A stretch of 64,000 nt of DNA from Neisseria sicca. GTDB lineage: Bacteria; Pseudomonadota; Gammaproteobacteria; Burkholderiales; Neisseriaceae. The notes under the pieces are model-generated. The model saw nothing but the letters and a program-made list of their open reading frames with translations, searched no databases and was not told the DNA's origin. The stretch covers positions 1,612,001 through 1,676,000 of the forward strand of contig NZ_CP072524.1 of the NCBI RefSeq assembly GCF_017753665.1, read 5' to 3'. The translations under genes were made by a program, and so were the position numbers. Below are positions 55,936 to 64,000 of this stretch, one piece after another (position 1 is the stretch's first letter; each line of letters starts with the position of its first letter).

Positions 55936-56568
55936 TTACATCAACTTCGCACCATACTCGCATAAATCATTAATCATACATTTCCCACATTGCGGCTTCT
56001 GCGCCTTACAGGTGTAGCGTCCGTGCAAAATCAGCCAATGATGCGCATCCATCAAAAACTCTTTCGGCACAAAGCGCATCAGCTTGTCTTCCACCTCGCG
56101 CACATCCTTGCCCGGCGCGATTTTGGTACGGTTGGACACTCTGAAGATATGCGTATCGACCGCCATGACGGGATGGCCGAACGCCGTGTTTAACACCACG
56201 TTTGCCGTCTTGCGCCCTACGCCCGGCAACGATTCCAAAGCCTCGCGGTCTTCCGGCACTTCACCGTTGTATTTTTCCAGCAGGATGCGGCAGGTCTGCA
56301 TGATGTGTTTGGACTTGGTTTTATAAAGCCCGATGGTTTTCGTGTACTCCATCACGCCGTCCAAACCCAAATCCAACATCGCCTGCGGCGTATTGGCAAC
56401 CGGAAACAGCTTTGCCGTCGCCTTATTCACGCCCACGTCGGTCGCCTGCGCCGACAGCAAAACGGCAATCAAAAGCTCGAAGGGTGAATTGAAATGAAGC
56501 TCGGTGGTCGGATGGGGATTGGCAGCGCGGAAACGCTCGAAAATTTCTTGGCGGATCTGTTTGTTCAT
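55936..56568 (-). CDS. nth: Endonuclease III
   Basis: Base-excision DNA glycosylase/AP lyase for oxidised pyrimidines. 210 residues: helix-hairpin-helix LPGVGRKTANVV with catalytic Lys, catalytic Asp in VMAVDTHIFRV, and a 4Fe-4S cluster C-x6-C-x2-C-x5-C in the C-terminal CKAQKPQCGKCMINDLC. The start MNKQIRQEIFERF at 56568 is the family start; an upstream in-frame ATG (56646) passes through a DUS. Confidence 0.96.
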   Translation of the reverse strand: MNKQIRQEIFERFRAANPHPTTELHFNSPFELLIAVLLSAQATDVGVNKATAKLFPVANTPQAMLDLGLDGVMEYTKTIGLYKTKSKHIMQTCRILLEKYNGEVPEDREALESLPGVGRKTANVVLNTAFGHPVMAVDTHIFRVSNRTKIAPGKDVREVEDKLMRFVPKEFLMDAHHWLILHGRYTCKAQKPQCGKCMINDLCEYGAKLM

Positions 56569-56637
56569 GGGGATATGGGTAGGATTTGTGTGTGTGTCTT
56601 TATCGTTTGCCCGATTATAACGCAAAAGGTCGTCTGA

Positions 56638-56674
56638 AAACGCCAACCGCTTTTTCAGACGGCCACTTAATATT
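56638..56674. terminator. Mixed-dialect DUS hairpin between nth and the DUF817 gene
   Basis: AGGTCGTCTGAAAA on the left opposes TTTTTCAGACGGCC on the right. The right copy is of the GGCC type, so the stem contains a mismatch or wobble. It lies upstream of both divergent genes, so its role as terminator is doubtful. Confidence 0.5.
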
Positions 56675-56735
56675 CCCGGATCCCTATTCTTACGTTATAT
56701 TCCATCCCTTTTAAAAATGAAGGTCGTCTGAAAAT

Positions 56736-57581
56736 ATGTTGGGCAAACTGGATACTTGGCTGATGGAACACCCGAAACGGGATGATTTGCACGGCTGGCG
56801 GCGTTTTGCGGTCGAATTTTGGTTTTTCGGACTGAAAGAAGCGCGCGCCTGTTTGTTTGCAGGTTTGTTTTTCATCGCCATGTTTCTGATTCCGAAAACA
56901 GGCTGGCTGGGGATTTCACGCTATGACCTGCTGCTGATTTTTGCAGTCTCCGTACAGGTTGCGATGCTGTATTTCAAGCTGGAAACGTGGGACGAAGTGA
57001 AATCGATTACGCTTTTTCACTTGGTGGGCTTTGCTTTGGAGTGGTTCAAAACATCGGGCGACATCCAGTCTTGGAGCTATCCGGACGAGGCATACACCAA
57101 AATCGGCGGCGTGCCGCTGTTTGCAGGCTTTATGTATGCGGCGGTCGGCAGCTACATCATTCAGGCTTGGCGGCTCTTTAATATCAGAATCAAAAGCCAT
57201 CCGCCGTATTGGTTGAGCACATTGTGCGCGCTGGCAATTTACGTCAATTTTTTCACTCATCACTATCTCGGCGACTACCGCTGGTATCTCGCCGCATTCG
57301 CGCTCGGGCTTTATGCGCGGACAACGGTTTTATACACGCCCTATGACACTACCCGAAAAATGCCGCTCCTGCTGTCTTTCGTCCTAATCGGTTTTTTCAT
57401 TTGGCTGGCGGAAAACTTAGGGACTTTGTTCGGCGTTTGGCGTTATCCCAACCAAATCGGCGCATGGGCATCGGTACACATCAGCAAATGGAGTTCGTGG
57501 GCTTTGCTGGTGATGATGACGTTTACCATCGTGGCGAATTTAAAACACGTCAAACACACCATCAGCGTTTCTAAAGATTAA
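56736..57581 (+). CDS. DUF817 family membrane protein
   Basis: 281 residues with about seven to eight membrane helices and the family's conserved stretch GFALEWFKTSGDIQSWSYP and FAGFMYAAVGSYIIQAWRL, then WLAENLGTLFGVWRYPNQ. Function unknown. The SD region AAGGTCGTCTGAAAAT is itself an uptake sequence, leaving AAGG 12 nt from the ATG. Convergent with priA. Confidence 0.85.
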   Translation: MLGKLDTWLMEHPKRDDLHGWRRFAVEFWFFGLKEARACLFAGLFFIAMFLIPKTGWLGISRYDLLLIFAVSVQVAMLYFKLETWDEVKSITLFHLVGFALEWFKTSGDIQSWSYPDEAYTKIGGVPLFAGFMYAAVGSYIIQAWRLFNIRIKSHPPYWLSTLCALAIYVNFFTHHYLGDYRWYLAAFALGLYARTTVLYTPYDTTRKMPLLLSFVLIGFFIWLAENLGTLFGVWRYPNQIGAWASVHISKWSSWALLVMMTFTIVANLKHVKHTISVSKD

Positions 57582-57599
57582 TGTTCGATACTGCAAAAA

Positions 57600-57638
57600 G
57601 GTCGTCTGAAAATGCCTCTTCCGCTTTTTCAGACGACC
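57600..57638. terminator. Bidirectional DUS terminator (DUF817 gene / priA)
   Basis: GGTCGTCTGAAAA (57600-57612) pairs with TTTTCAGACGACC (57626-57638); flanked by A and C/T runs. Confidence 0.75.
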
Positions 57639-57653
57639 CCTTCCCTATTCCGC

Positions 57654-59822
57654 TTACGCTTCCTGCGCGTCCACATCCACCGACCATCGGATTTTGCCGT
57701 CGCGGTTTTGCTGCAACACCTGCACCCACAAACTCACGGCGCGGTGTAAATCCTGTCGGGATGTTGATTCGAGGAAGATTTGTGCGCGTTCGCGTTCGGC
57801 GAGGCGCACCATCAGCATTGGGGCCGCGCCGAACTGGGAAACGCTTTCGGGCAACAGCGGGGCGAGGGTTTCTTTGGCGGCGTTGAGAAACTCCATCGCA
57901 TCGGCAACGCGCGGCGCGTCGGCTCGGACGGCAGTCTGAAAACCGAAGGGCGGCATGGCGAACATTTGCCGCTCGTTCAATTCGTTTTCGGCAAACACGG
58001 CGTAGTCCTGCGCTTTGACGGCGGCAAAGACGGGATGTTCGGGCAGTTGTGTCTGTATCAACACCTTGCCGGGTTTATCGGCGCGCCCCGCCCTGCCGGA
58101 CACCTGCATCAGCTCGGCAAACAGCCTTTCCGGCGCGCGAAAGTCCGCGCTGTACAGGCTGCCGTCGGCGTTCAATACGATAACGAGGTTAAGCCGCGCG
58201 AAATCATGACCTTTGGCGAGCATCTGCGTGCCGACCAGAATGTCGATTTCGTTGTCGGCGATACGGCGGTACAAATCCGCCCAGTCGTTTTTGTGCGCCG
58301 TGCTGTCCCTGTCGACGCGGACGACGGCTGCCTTGGGCAGGAAGGCGCGCAGGGTTTCTTCGACGCGCTGCGTGCCGTGTCCGACGGCGGTCAGGTCTTG
58401 GTTGCCGCAGTCGGGGCATTTGAACGGGATGGGTTCGCGGTGATCGCAGTGGTGGCAGCGCAGTTGGCGGGCGCGTTGGTGCAACACCATTTTGGCGGAG
58501 CAGTTCGGGCAGCCGAAGGTATGGCCGCAGTCGCCGCAAAATAACGCGGGTGCGAAACCGCGACGGTTGAGGTACACCAGCGACATGCCGCCTGCTTCAA
58601 AATTCTGTTTCAAAAGCTGCAAGGCTTGCGGCGAGAAGCCGTTGTCGAGTTTCAGACGACCTACGTTGAGGATGTCCACTTGCGGCAGTTGCGCGGCGGT
58701 ATGGGCGCGTTCGGTCAGTTGCAGCAGGCGGTACGCGCCGCTTTGCGCCTTGTGCCAGCTCTCCAAGCTGGGCGTGGCGCTGCCCAACACGACAGGGCAG
58801 CCGCTCTGCTTCGCTCGCCACACCGCCAAATCGCGGGCGTGGTAGCGCAATTCGTTGTCCTGTTTGAACGAGCCGTCGTGTTCCTCATCGACCACAATCA
58901 GCCCGACATCAGGCAAAGGCGTGAACACCGCCAGCCGCGTGCCAATCACCAGCTTCGCCTGCCCCAACATCGCGCGCAGATAATCCTGCGTGCGCCTGCC
59001 TGCCGCCATCTGGCTGTGCAACACGGCGGTCGGTACGTCGGCAAACCGGTTTTCCACCCGCTTCAAAAGCTGCGGCGTGAGGTTGATTTCTGGCAACAGA
59101 AACAACACCTGCCGCCCCTGCGCCAACACTTTCGCCATCGCATCGAAATACACTTCGGTCTTGCCGCTGCCGGTGATGCCGTACAGCAGAAACGGTTGAA
59201 AACTGCCGAAGGTCGTCTGAATTTCATCGGAAGCCTTCTGTTGGTTGGCGTTGAGCTGAAATTCAGACGACCTTAAAACGGGTTTCGCCGCTTCCGCAGT
59301 TTCAATCCAACCCTGCTCCGCCCAATCCTCAATCAATTTCGCCGCCTGCGCGTTCACCTGCTTCAACGCCGCCATCGTCATTCCGCCCGACAGCAGCGCG
59401 CTCCACAAAGCCGCTTTTTTGTTGAACCGCGCCGGCGGCGGAATTTGCGCCCTGCCCGCTTCGTTCAGCGCGTAAAACAACGGCGGCTGCGGCATTTCCA
59501 CCGCGCGCGTTTCCTTCAAACCCTGCGGCAGCGCGGCAAACACCGCCTGCCCCGTCGGATAGTGGTAATAACGCGACGTAAACGAGAGCAAATCACGCCA
59601 GTTTTCAGGCAGCGGCGGCTCGTCCGAAAAGGCCGTCTGAACACCCAAAATCCGCGCCGCGTCCATATCGGGCGCAATATCCGTTTCCCACACAATCCCG
59701 ACCACGGTTTTGTTGCGGAAAGGCACAAGCACCCGCGTTCCCTGCGGCAGCCGCTCGGAATGGGAATAAGTCAAAAGGCCGTCTGAAAGCGGCACGTTTA
59801 CGGCGATACGGTGGTAGTTCAT
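57654..59822 (-). CDS. priA: Primosomal replication-restart helicase PriA
   Basis: 3'-to-5' DNA helicase that reloads the replisome at collapsed forks and supports recombination. 722 residues from ATG 59822 (MNYHRIAVNVPLSDG); a TTG four codons upstream is less likely. N-terminal DNA-binding domain, Walker A GITGSGKTE, Walker B DEEHD, and the zinc-binding cysteines CGDCGHTFGCPNC and CHHCDHREPIPFKCPDCG, then motif V/VI QVSGRAGRADKPG. Uptake sequences inside the gene: an opposed pair at 59209-59274, and two AGGCCGTCTGAA copies near the 5' end. Confidence 0.96.
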   Translation of the reverse strand: MNYHRIAVNVPLSDGLLTYSHSERLPQGTRVLVPFRNKTVVGIVWETDIAPDMDAARILGVQTAFSDEPPLPENWRDLLSFTSRYYHYPTGQAVFAALPQGLKETRAVEMPQPPLFYALNEAGRAQIPPPARFNKKAALWSALLSGGMTMAALKQVNAQAAKLIEDWAEQGWIETAEAAKPVLRSSEFQLNANQQKASDEIQTTFGSFQPFLLYGITGSGKTEVYFDAMAKVLAQGRQVLFLLPEINLTPQLLKRVENRFADVPTAVLHSQMAAGRRTQDYLRAMLGQAKLVIGTRLAVFTPLPDVGLIVVDEEHDGSFKQDNELRYHARDLAVWRAKQSGCPVVLGSATPSLESWHKAQSGAYRLLQLTERAHTAAQLPQVDILNVGRLKLDNGFSPQALQLLKQNFEAGGMSLVYLNRRGFAPALFCGDCGHTFGCPNCSAKMVLHQRARQLRCHHCDHREPIPFKCPDCGNQDLTAVGHGTQRVEETLRAFLPKAAVVRVDRDSTAHKNDWADLYRRIADNEIDILVGTQMLAKGHDFARLNLVIVLNADGSLYSADFRAPERLFAELMQVSGRAGRADKPGKVLIQTQLPEHPVFAAVKAQDYAVFAENELNERQMFAMPPFGFQTAVRADAPRVADAMEFLNAAKETLAPLLPESVSQFGAAPMLMVRLAERERAQIFLESTSRQDLHRAVSLWVQVLQQNRDGKIRWSVDVDAQEA

Positions 59823-59960
59823 ACAGGCAGACAAATCGTTTTTTTGCGTATTTTAACAGCCGAAAGCTATTTTCAGACGATAAATTGAGCCTCAATACAA
59901 TGCAGGCATGACAGAGGTTTGATACAATGCGGTTTTCTTGACACACGCCTATACTTAAAA

Positions 59961-60755
59961 ATGAAAACCAAATTAATCAAAATCTTAGCCCCCATCGCTC
60001 TGATCTCACTGACCGCGTGCGGGCAAACCCCCGTTTCACAGGCAAATGCAGCGCCCTCTTCAGCCGCCAAGCCCGCCGCCCCCGTACAAGGCAAAGTCGG
60101 CGAAGCCTTGAAAGCCCGCCTCGAAAAAATTTACGAATCCCAAGGCCTGAAAGTCATCAGCGTCAGCGAAACCCCTATTCAAGGCATTTATGAAGTCGTT
60201 GTCAGCGGCAAACAAATCATTTACACCGATGCCAAAGGCGACTATATGTTCGTCGGCGATCTCATCGACGTCAACACGCGCAAAAGCCTGACCGACGAAC
60301 GCGCCGCCGATTTGAACAAAATCGACTTCGCCACCCTGCCTTTAGACAAAGCCATCAAAGAAGTGCGCGGCAACGGCAGCCTGAAAGTCGCCGTCTTCTC
60401 CGACCCCGACTGCCCGTACTGCAAACGCTTGGAACACGAGTTTGAAAAAATGACCGACATCACGATTTACAACTTCATGATGCCGATTCCAAGCCTGCAC
60501 CCCGATGCCGCGCGTAAAGCCGAAATCCTGTGGTGCCAGCCCAACCCGACCCAAGCCTGGACCGACTGGATGCGCAAAGGCAAATTCCCGAGCGGCAAAA
60601 CCAATTGCGACAACCCCGTTGCCGAAACCACTTCTTTGGGCGAACAATTCGGCTTCAACGGCACACCTACCCTCGTTTTCCCGAACGGCCGCAGCCAAAG
60701 CGGATACAGCCCCATGCCGCATCTAAAAGAAATTATCGAGAAAAACCAGAAATAA
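59961..60755 (+). CDS. dsbC: Thiol:disulfide isomerase DsbC, lipoprotein form
   Basis: 264-residue periplasmic disulfide isomerase: lipobox LTAC (Cys20), an N-terminal dimerisation domain (about 45-110, LKARLEKIYESQGLKVISV), then a thioredoxin fold with active site CPYC (151-154), cis-Pro loop NGTPTLVFPNG, and an extra disulfide Cys pair in LWCQPNPT and KTNCDNP. ATG 59961 gives the signal peptide; the open frame further upstream has no homology. Confidence 0.93.
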   Translation: MKTKLIKILAPIALISLTACGQTPVSQANAAPSSAAKPAAPVQGKVGEALKARLEKIYESQGLKVISVSETPIQGIYEVVVSGKQIIYTDAKGDYMFVGDLIDVNTRKSLTDERAADLNKIDFATLPLDKAIKEVRGNGSLKVAVFSDPDCPYCKRLEHEFEKMTDITIYNFMMPIPSLHPDAARKAEILWCQPNPTQAWTDWMRKGKFPSGKTNCDNPVAETTSLGEQFGFNGTPTLVFPNGRSQSGYSPMPHLKEIIEKNQK

Positions 60756-60770
60756 GGTTGCCTGCCCTAC

Positions 60771-60821
60771 GACAAAGGTCGTCTGAAAACCTCTACATAA
60801 GGTTTTCAGACGACCTTTGTC
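60771..60821. terminator. Bidirectional DUS terminator (dsbC / corC)
   Basis: Perfect 21-bp arms (60771-60791 and 60801-60821) with a 9-nt loop, the longest exact DUS hairpin in the window. Confidence 0.9.
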
Positions 60822-60855
60822 TTTGATTATCGGCTTGTTTATCGGACGAATCCCG

Positions 60856-61680
60856 TTATTTCACCTTAGTCGCCATCAGCGTATGCAACCGGCGGTTGTC
60901 GGCGCGGGCAACGGTGAACTGCAAGCCGCCGATAACGACTTTCTCGCCGCGCACGGGCAGGTGTCCCAATTCCTGAATGACCAGCCCGCCGATGCTGTCG
61001 GCTTCTTCGCTGCTGTAATCCGTACCGAAAAAGGCATTGATGTCTTCGATTTCGGTTACAGCATTGATACGCCAGCGTTCGGTGGAAACGGCGTGGATGT
61101 TGTCCGCGCTTTCGTCTTCATCAAACTCGTCTTCGATGTCGCCGACGATTTGCTCGATGATGTCTTCAAAGGTTACCAAACCTGATGTGCCGCCGTATTC
61201 GTCGATGACGATTGCCATGTGGTTGCGCTGCTCGCGGAATTCTTTCAAAAGCGCGTTCAGCGATTTGCCTTCGGGTACGAAAACGGCGGGACGAAGGATG
61301 GATTTGAGGTTGAACTGCTCGGGATTGAACATGTATTTGAGCAGGTCTTTGGCGTGCAGGATGCCGAGGACTTCGTCTTTGTCTTCGCCGATGACGGGGA
61401 AGCGGGAATGGGCGGTTTCGATGACGTAGGCGGTGATGCGCTCGATGCTGTCGTTTTCTTTCAAAACGTTCATATGGCTGCGGGTAATCATGGCATCGCG
61501 CACTTCCAAGTCGGAAAAGTCGAGGACTTTTTCCAGCCGCAAAAGTGTATCCGCGTCAAACACTTCCTGCTCGTGCGCCTGCCGCAGCAGGCTGAGTACG
61601 TCTTCGGCGGAATCAGGCTCGCCGGCAATTCGGGAAATCAAACGTTCGAAAAATGTCGGTTTCGACTGGGTGTCGTCCAT
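60856..61680 (-). CDS. corC: CorC/YbeX-type CBS-domain protein
   Basis: 274 residues: two CBS repeats (about 65-190; VRDAMITRSHMNVLKEND and MAIVIDEYGGTSGLVTFEDIIEQIVG) and a C-terminal CorC_HlyC domain. It lacks membrane helices. Family members influence Mg2+/Co2+ efflux or ribosome-associated functions. It follows ybeY with a 1-bp gap, so the two form an operon as in the ybeZYX cluster. Confidence 0.92.
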   Translation of the reverse strand: MDDTQSKPTFFERLISRIAGEPDSAEDVLSLLRQAHEQEVFDADTLLRLEKVLDFSDLEVRDAMITRSHMNVLKENDSIERITAYVIETAHSRFPVIGEDKDEVLGILHAKDLLKYMFNPEQFNLKSILRPAVFVPEGKSLNALLKEFREQRNHMAIVIDEYGGTSGLVTFEDIIEQIVGDIEDEFDEDESADNIHAVSTERWRINAVTEIEDINAFFGTDYSSEEADSIGGLVIQELGHLPVRGEKVVIGGLQFTVARADNRRLHTLMATKVK

Positions 61681-61681
61681 T

Positions 61682-62197
61682 TCAGTATTCGTCCTCTTGG
61701 TAGGGGTTGGGATAACCTGCCGCCTGCATCAGGCGGATTTCGAGTGCCTCCATTGCTTCTGCCTCGGCCTCTTCGATGTGGTCGTAGCCCATCAGATGCA
61801 GCGTGCCGTGCATGGTCAGGTGGGCAAAATGCTGCTCGGCGGTTTTGCCCTGCTCAGCGGCTTCTTTTAACACGACTTGCGGGCAGATGATCAAATCGCC
61901 GCAGAGGTCGTCTGAAACTTGATCGGGCAGAATTTCGCCTTCGTTCAAGGCAAAACTCAACACATTGGTGGCGTAGTCTTTGCCGCGGTAATCGCGGTTG
62001 TAGGCGCGGGCTTCTTCTTCGTCCAGAAGAATCAAGCTGATGTCGGCGCGACGGTATTCGTTTTTCAACGCCGCCCATGCCCAGCGATAGAAATCGCGTT
62101 CGCTCGGAAGATTGGCGGCGGTTGAGGCGTTTTCAAAATTCAGGCAGAAACGTTGCCGCTGCAACGATAAGAAGGGATATTTTTTGGCGCGCTTCAT
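61682..62197 (-). CDS. ybeY: Endoribonuclease YbeY (rRNA maturation and quality control)
   Basis: 171 residues with the zinc-binding H-x3-H-x5-H motif HGTLHLMGYDH followed by E. Acts in 16S rRNA 3'-end maturation and 70S quality control. The N-terminus MKRAKKYPFLSLQRQRF fits. Contains one DUS in frame (61904-61917 region). Upstream of corC. Confidence 0.94.
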   Translation of the reverse strand: MKRAKKYPFLSLQRQRFCLNFENASTAANLPSERDFYRWAWAALKNEYRRADISLILLDEEEARAYNRDYRGKDYATNVLSFALNEGEILPDQVSDDLCGDLIICPQVVLKEAAEQGKTAEQHFAHLTMHGTLHLMGYDHIEEAEAEAMEALEIRLMQAAGYPNPYQEDEY

Positions 62198-62368
62198 GCT
62201 GTAAGGCTGTTGGTTTAAAATGTTTTTAGAGAATAAGTTTTATTTTACGGCAGTATGCACTACCATCATGCCAGTACACATTATAATTTATTTCCTTGCA
62301 ACAGATATAGTTTAACGGCTTTTCCGACAGCTTCTCAGCGGAATACCTTTCAACCACGGTAATTTCAA

Positions 62369-62746
62369 ATGAACAAATTTCTTTTCCCCATACTGATTGC
62401 CCTGACCGCCTGTTCCCCGCAAAACAAAATCGAAACATCGACCGCCAAACCGGCAGAAGTGAAAGTAGGAAAAAACAGCGGCGATACGGTCAAAATGACA
62501 GGAACAGTCCATTATTCGCTCGAACAGGCAGAATTTACCGCCGACGGAAAAACCTATTTCCTCAACGGCGGCGACAGCCTGATGGACCAAGTAGAAAAGA
62601 ACCGCCTGAGTTCCGGCTCATATAACGTTACCCTGAACAATGTCTGCATTCTGGGAAAAGTGCTGACCAAAGAACAAAACCAAGGCAACGGATTTGGTCC
62701 TTTGGGCAAGTACAGTCAAGCAGTTACCGTAGAAAGTTTGTGTTAG
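62369..62746 (+). CDS. Small lipoprotein of unknown function
   Basis: 125 residues: lipobox LTAC (Cys15) after [11 protein letters not shown], then a Thr/Lys/Pro linker and a compact domain (about 40-125) with two Cys residues (NNVCILGK and ESLC at the C-terminus) that might form a disulfide. Not recognised; it may be periplasmic. Weak SD. Ends 46 bp before hemC. Confidence 0.72.
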   Translation: MNKFLFPILIALTACSPQNKIETSTAKPAEVKVGKNSGDTVKMTGTVHYSLEQAEFTADGKTYFLNGGDSLMDQVEKNRLSSGSYNVTLNNVCILGKVLTKEQNQGNGFGPLGKYSQAVTVESLC

Positions 62747-62792
62747 ACTGTCGAACTTCCCGCCCCATGAATTAGAAAATCAGAAACAGCAA

Positions 62793-63731
62793 ATGAACCC
62801 GAAAAAACTCGTTATCGCCAGCCGTGAAAGCCTGCTTGCCATGTGGCAGGCAAAACATATCCAAGGTCGTCTGAAAACCCTGTATCCCGACTGCGAAGTC
62901 GAAATCTTGGGCATGACCACGCGCGGCGACCAGATTTTGGACAAAACCCTGTCGAAAATCGGCGGCAAAGGCCTGTTTATCAAAGAGCTGGAACAAGCCT
63001 TGCAGGACGGACGCGCCGATTTGGCAGTGCATTCGATTAAAGACGTGCCGATGGACTTGCCCGAAGGCTTCGCCCTTGCCGCCATCGGTGAGCGCGCCAA
63101 TCCGTTTGACGCATTCGTATCCAACCAATACGCACGTTTGGAAGAAATGCCCAAAGGCGCCGTCGTCGGCACATCCAGCCTGCGCCGCGAAGCCCAGTTG
63201 CGCGCCCGCTATCCGCACTTAGTCATCAAACCCCTGCGCGGCAACGTGCAAACCCGCCTGTCCAAACTTGACAACGGCGAATACGATGCCATCATCCTCG
63301 CCGCCGCCGGATTGCAGCGTTTGGAACTGGACGAACGCATCCGCCTGATTCTCTCCGAAGCCGACAGCCTGCCCGCCGCCGGACAAGGCGCGTTGGGCAT
63401 CGAAATCGCCGCACACCGCACCGACCTTTTGGACGTCTTGAAACCCTTAAACCACGACGTCACACACGCCTGCGTGACCGCCGAACGCGCCCTCGCCCGC
63501 GCTTTGGGCGGAAGCTGCCAAGTGCCGCTTGCCGCGTATTGCACCGAAGAAGACGGACTGCTCACCCTGCGCGGACTGGTCGGACACCCCGACGGCTCGG
63601 TAATCTTGCAGGCAGACGCGCAAGCCCCCGCCGCCTACGCCGACGCGCTTGGACGCGCAGTCGCCAAAAAGCTGGCGGACGACGGCGCGCAAGAATTGAT
63701 TGAAGCCGTTTTGAAAGAACAAGCCGAATAA
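62793..63731 (+). CDS. hemC: Porphobilinogen deaminase (hydroxymethylbilane synthase)
   Basis: Polymerises four porphobilinogens in haem synthesis. 312 residues: [20 protein letters not shown] start, catalytic Asp region [15 protein letters not shown], Arg-rich [16 protein letters not shown], and the dipyrromethane-binding Cys in [13 protein letters not shown]. An uptake sequence is embedded near the 5' end encoding GRLKT. The haem supply links with ccsAB, cytochrome c4 and katA in this window. Confidence 0.97.
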   Translation: MNPKKLVIASRESLLAMWQAKHIQGRLKTLYPDCEVEILGMTTRGDQILDKTLSKIGGKGLFIKELEQALQDGRADLAVHSIKDVPMDLPEGFALAAIGERANPFDAFVSNQYARLEEMPKGAVVGTSSLRREAQLRARYPHLVIKPLRGNVQTRLSKLDNGEYDAIILAAAGLQRLELDERIRLILSEADSLPAAGQGALGIEIAAHRTDLLDVLKPLNHDVTHACVTAERALARALGGSCQVPLAAYCTEEDGLLTLRGLVGHPDGSVILQADAQAPAAYADALGRAVAKKLADDGAQELIEAVLKEQAE

Positions 63732-63744
63732 ATCGGTTCGCAAG

Positions 63745-63781
63745 AAAAGGTCGTCTGAAAAACGTTTTCAGACGACCTTTT
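63745..63781 (+). terminator. DUS inverted-repeat terminator after hemC
   Basis: AAAAGGTCGTCTGAAAA (63745-63761) pairs perfectly with TTTTCAGACGACCTTTT (63765-63781). Confidence 0.9.
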
Positions 63782-63906
63782 GCCATTCGCCGTCAAACTT
63801 GAAAGACGGCGCAAATAAGCGCAAAATGTTAACAAGTTAACCTATGAAGCGCGCAGCTTCCTTCTTTCCGACATCAAACAAACCTGCTGAAAAAGATTGG
63901 AAAACA

Positions 63907-64000
63907 AATGAGTAAAAAACTCCACCCGCAGACGCTCGCCATACGCGGCAGCAAAGAGCAAACCGAATACCGCGAACACAATCAGGCATTGTTCCTCACC
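63907..64000 (+). CDS. metZ: O-succinylhomoserine sulfhydrylase-type enzyme, 5' end only
   Basis: The first 31 codons are present (MSKKLHPQTLAIRGSKEQ, then TEYREHNQALFLT) and run off the right edge. The TLAIRG..EHNQALFLT pattern is typical of the Cys/Met-metabolism PLP family, and MetZ is the usual member with this start in Neisseria. It cannot be distinguished from related gamma-synthases with so few residues. Confidence 0.65.

Overview
The window is chromosomal DNA of a commensal Neisseria. The dominant short repeat is the DNA uptake sequence AGGTCGTCTGAAA, the dialect established for the N. mucosa / N. sicca / N. macacae group. It occurs in most intergenic gaps, usually as head-to-head pairs forming Rho-independent terminators. 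Neisserial hallmark genes (fetA/fetB, pilC, lipoprotein DsbC, a Correia element, an IS1655-like IS30 element) agree. The species was not determined.

Layout. 1-4.1 kb: groES, then the fetA receptor and fetB binding lipoprotein with no fetCDEF behind them. 4.1-18.1 kb: two same-orientation copies of an IS3-family (IS150-type) element bracket gpmA, ubiX, avtA, a complete hydroxamate-siderophore (fhu-like) locus and katA. 18.8-21.7 kb: a 991-residue protein with a repetitive Ala/Lys/Glu coiled coil and a right-handed beta-helix resembling alginate C5-epimerases. 21.8-32 kb: thyA, gdhA, an M16 peptidase, a patatin lipoprotein, System II cytochrome c maturation genes (ccsA, ccsB), cytochrome c4 and engB. 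32.3-34.4 kb: tonB-exbB-exbD with a strong Fur box. 34.8-38.3 kb: an IS30 element, then the nitric-oxide cluster nsrR / hemerythrin / nnrS. 38.6-41.9 kb: a pilC-type pilus adhesin. 42.3-49.4 kb: carA and carB separated by about 2.8 kb of variable DNA (a perfect tandem duplication of a SemiSWEET gene, a DUF559 nuclease, about 360-bp tandem repeats, and a frameshifted poly-A gene). 49.7-64 kb: terC-CBS, nagZ, nhaC, degQ/htrA, nth, a DUF817 gene, priA, dsbC, ybeY-corC, a small lipoprotein, hemC and the start of a probable metZ.

How the genes fit together. Iron acquisition is the main theme: two TonB-dependent receptors, two binding proteins, one ABC permease/ATPase set and the TonB-ExbB-ExbD energy module. 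FetB lacks its usual transporter, so it may depend on the fhu-like permease or on genes elsewhere. Haem/cytochrome supply (hemC, ccsAB, cytochrome c4) and defence against NO and peroxide (nsrR, nnrS, hemerythrin, katA) form a second group.

The most unusual parts are the beta-helix protein, the carA-carB interval, where several foreign DUS dialects are mixed, and structured leaders before carA and terC. All calls are by reading the sequence; no database search was run.
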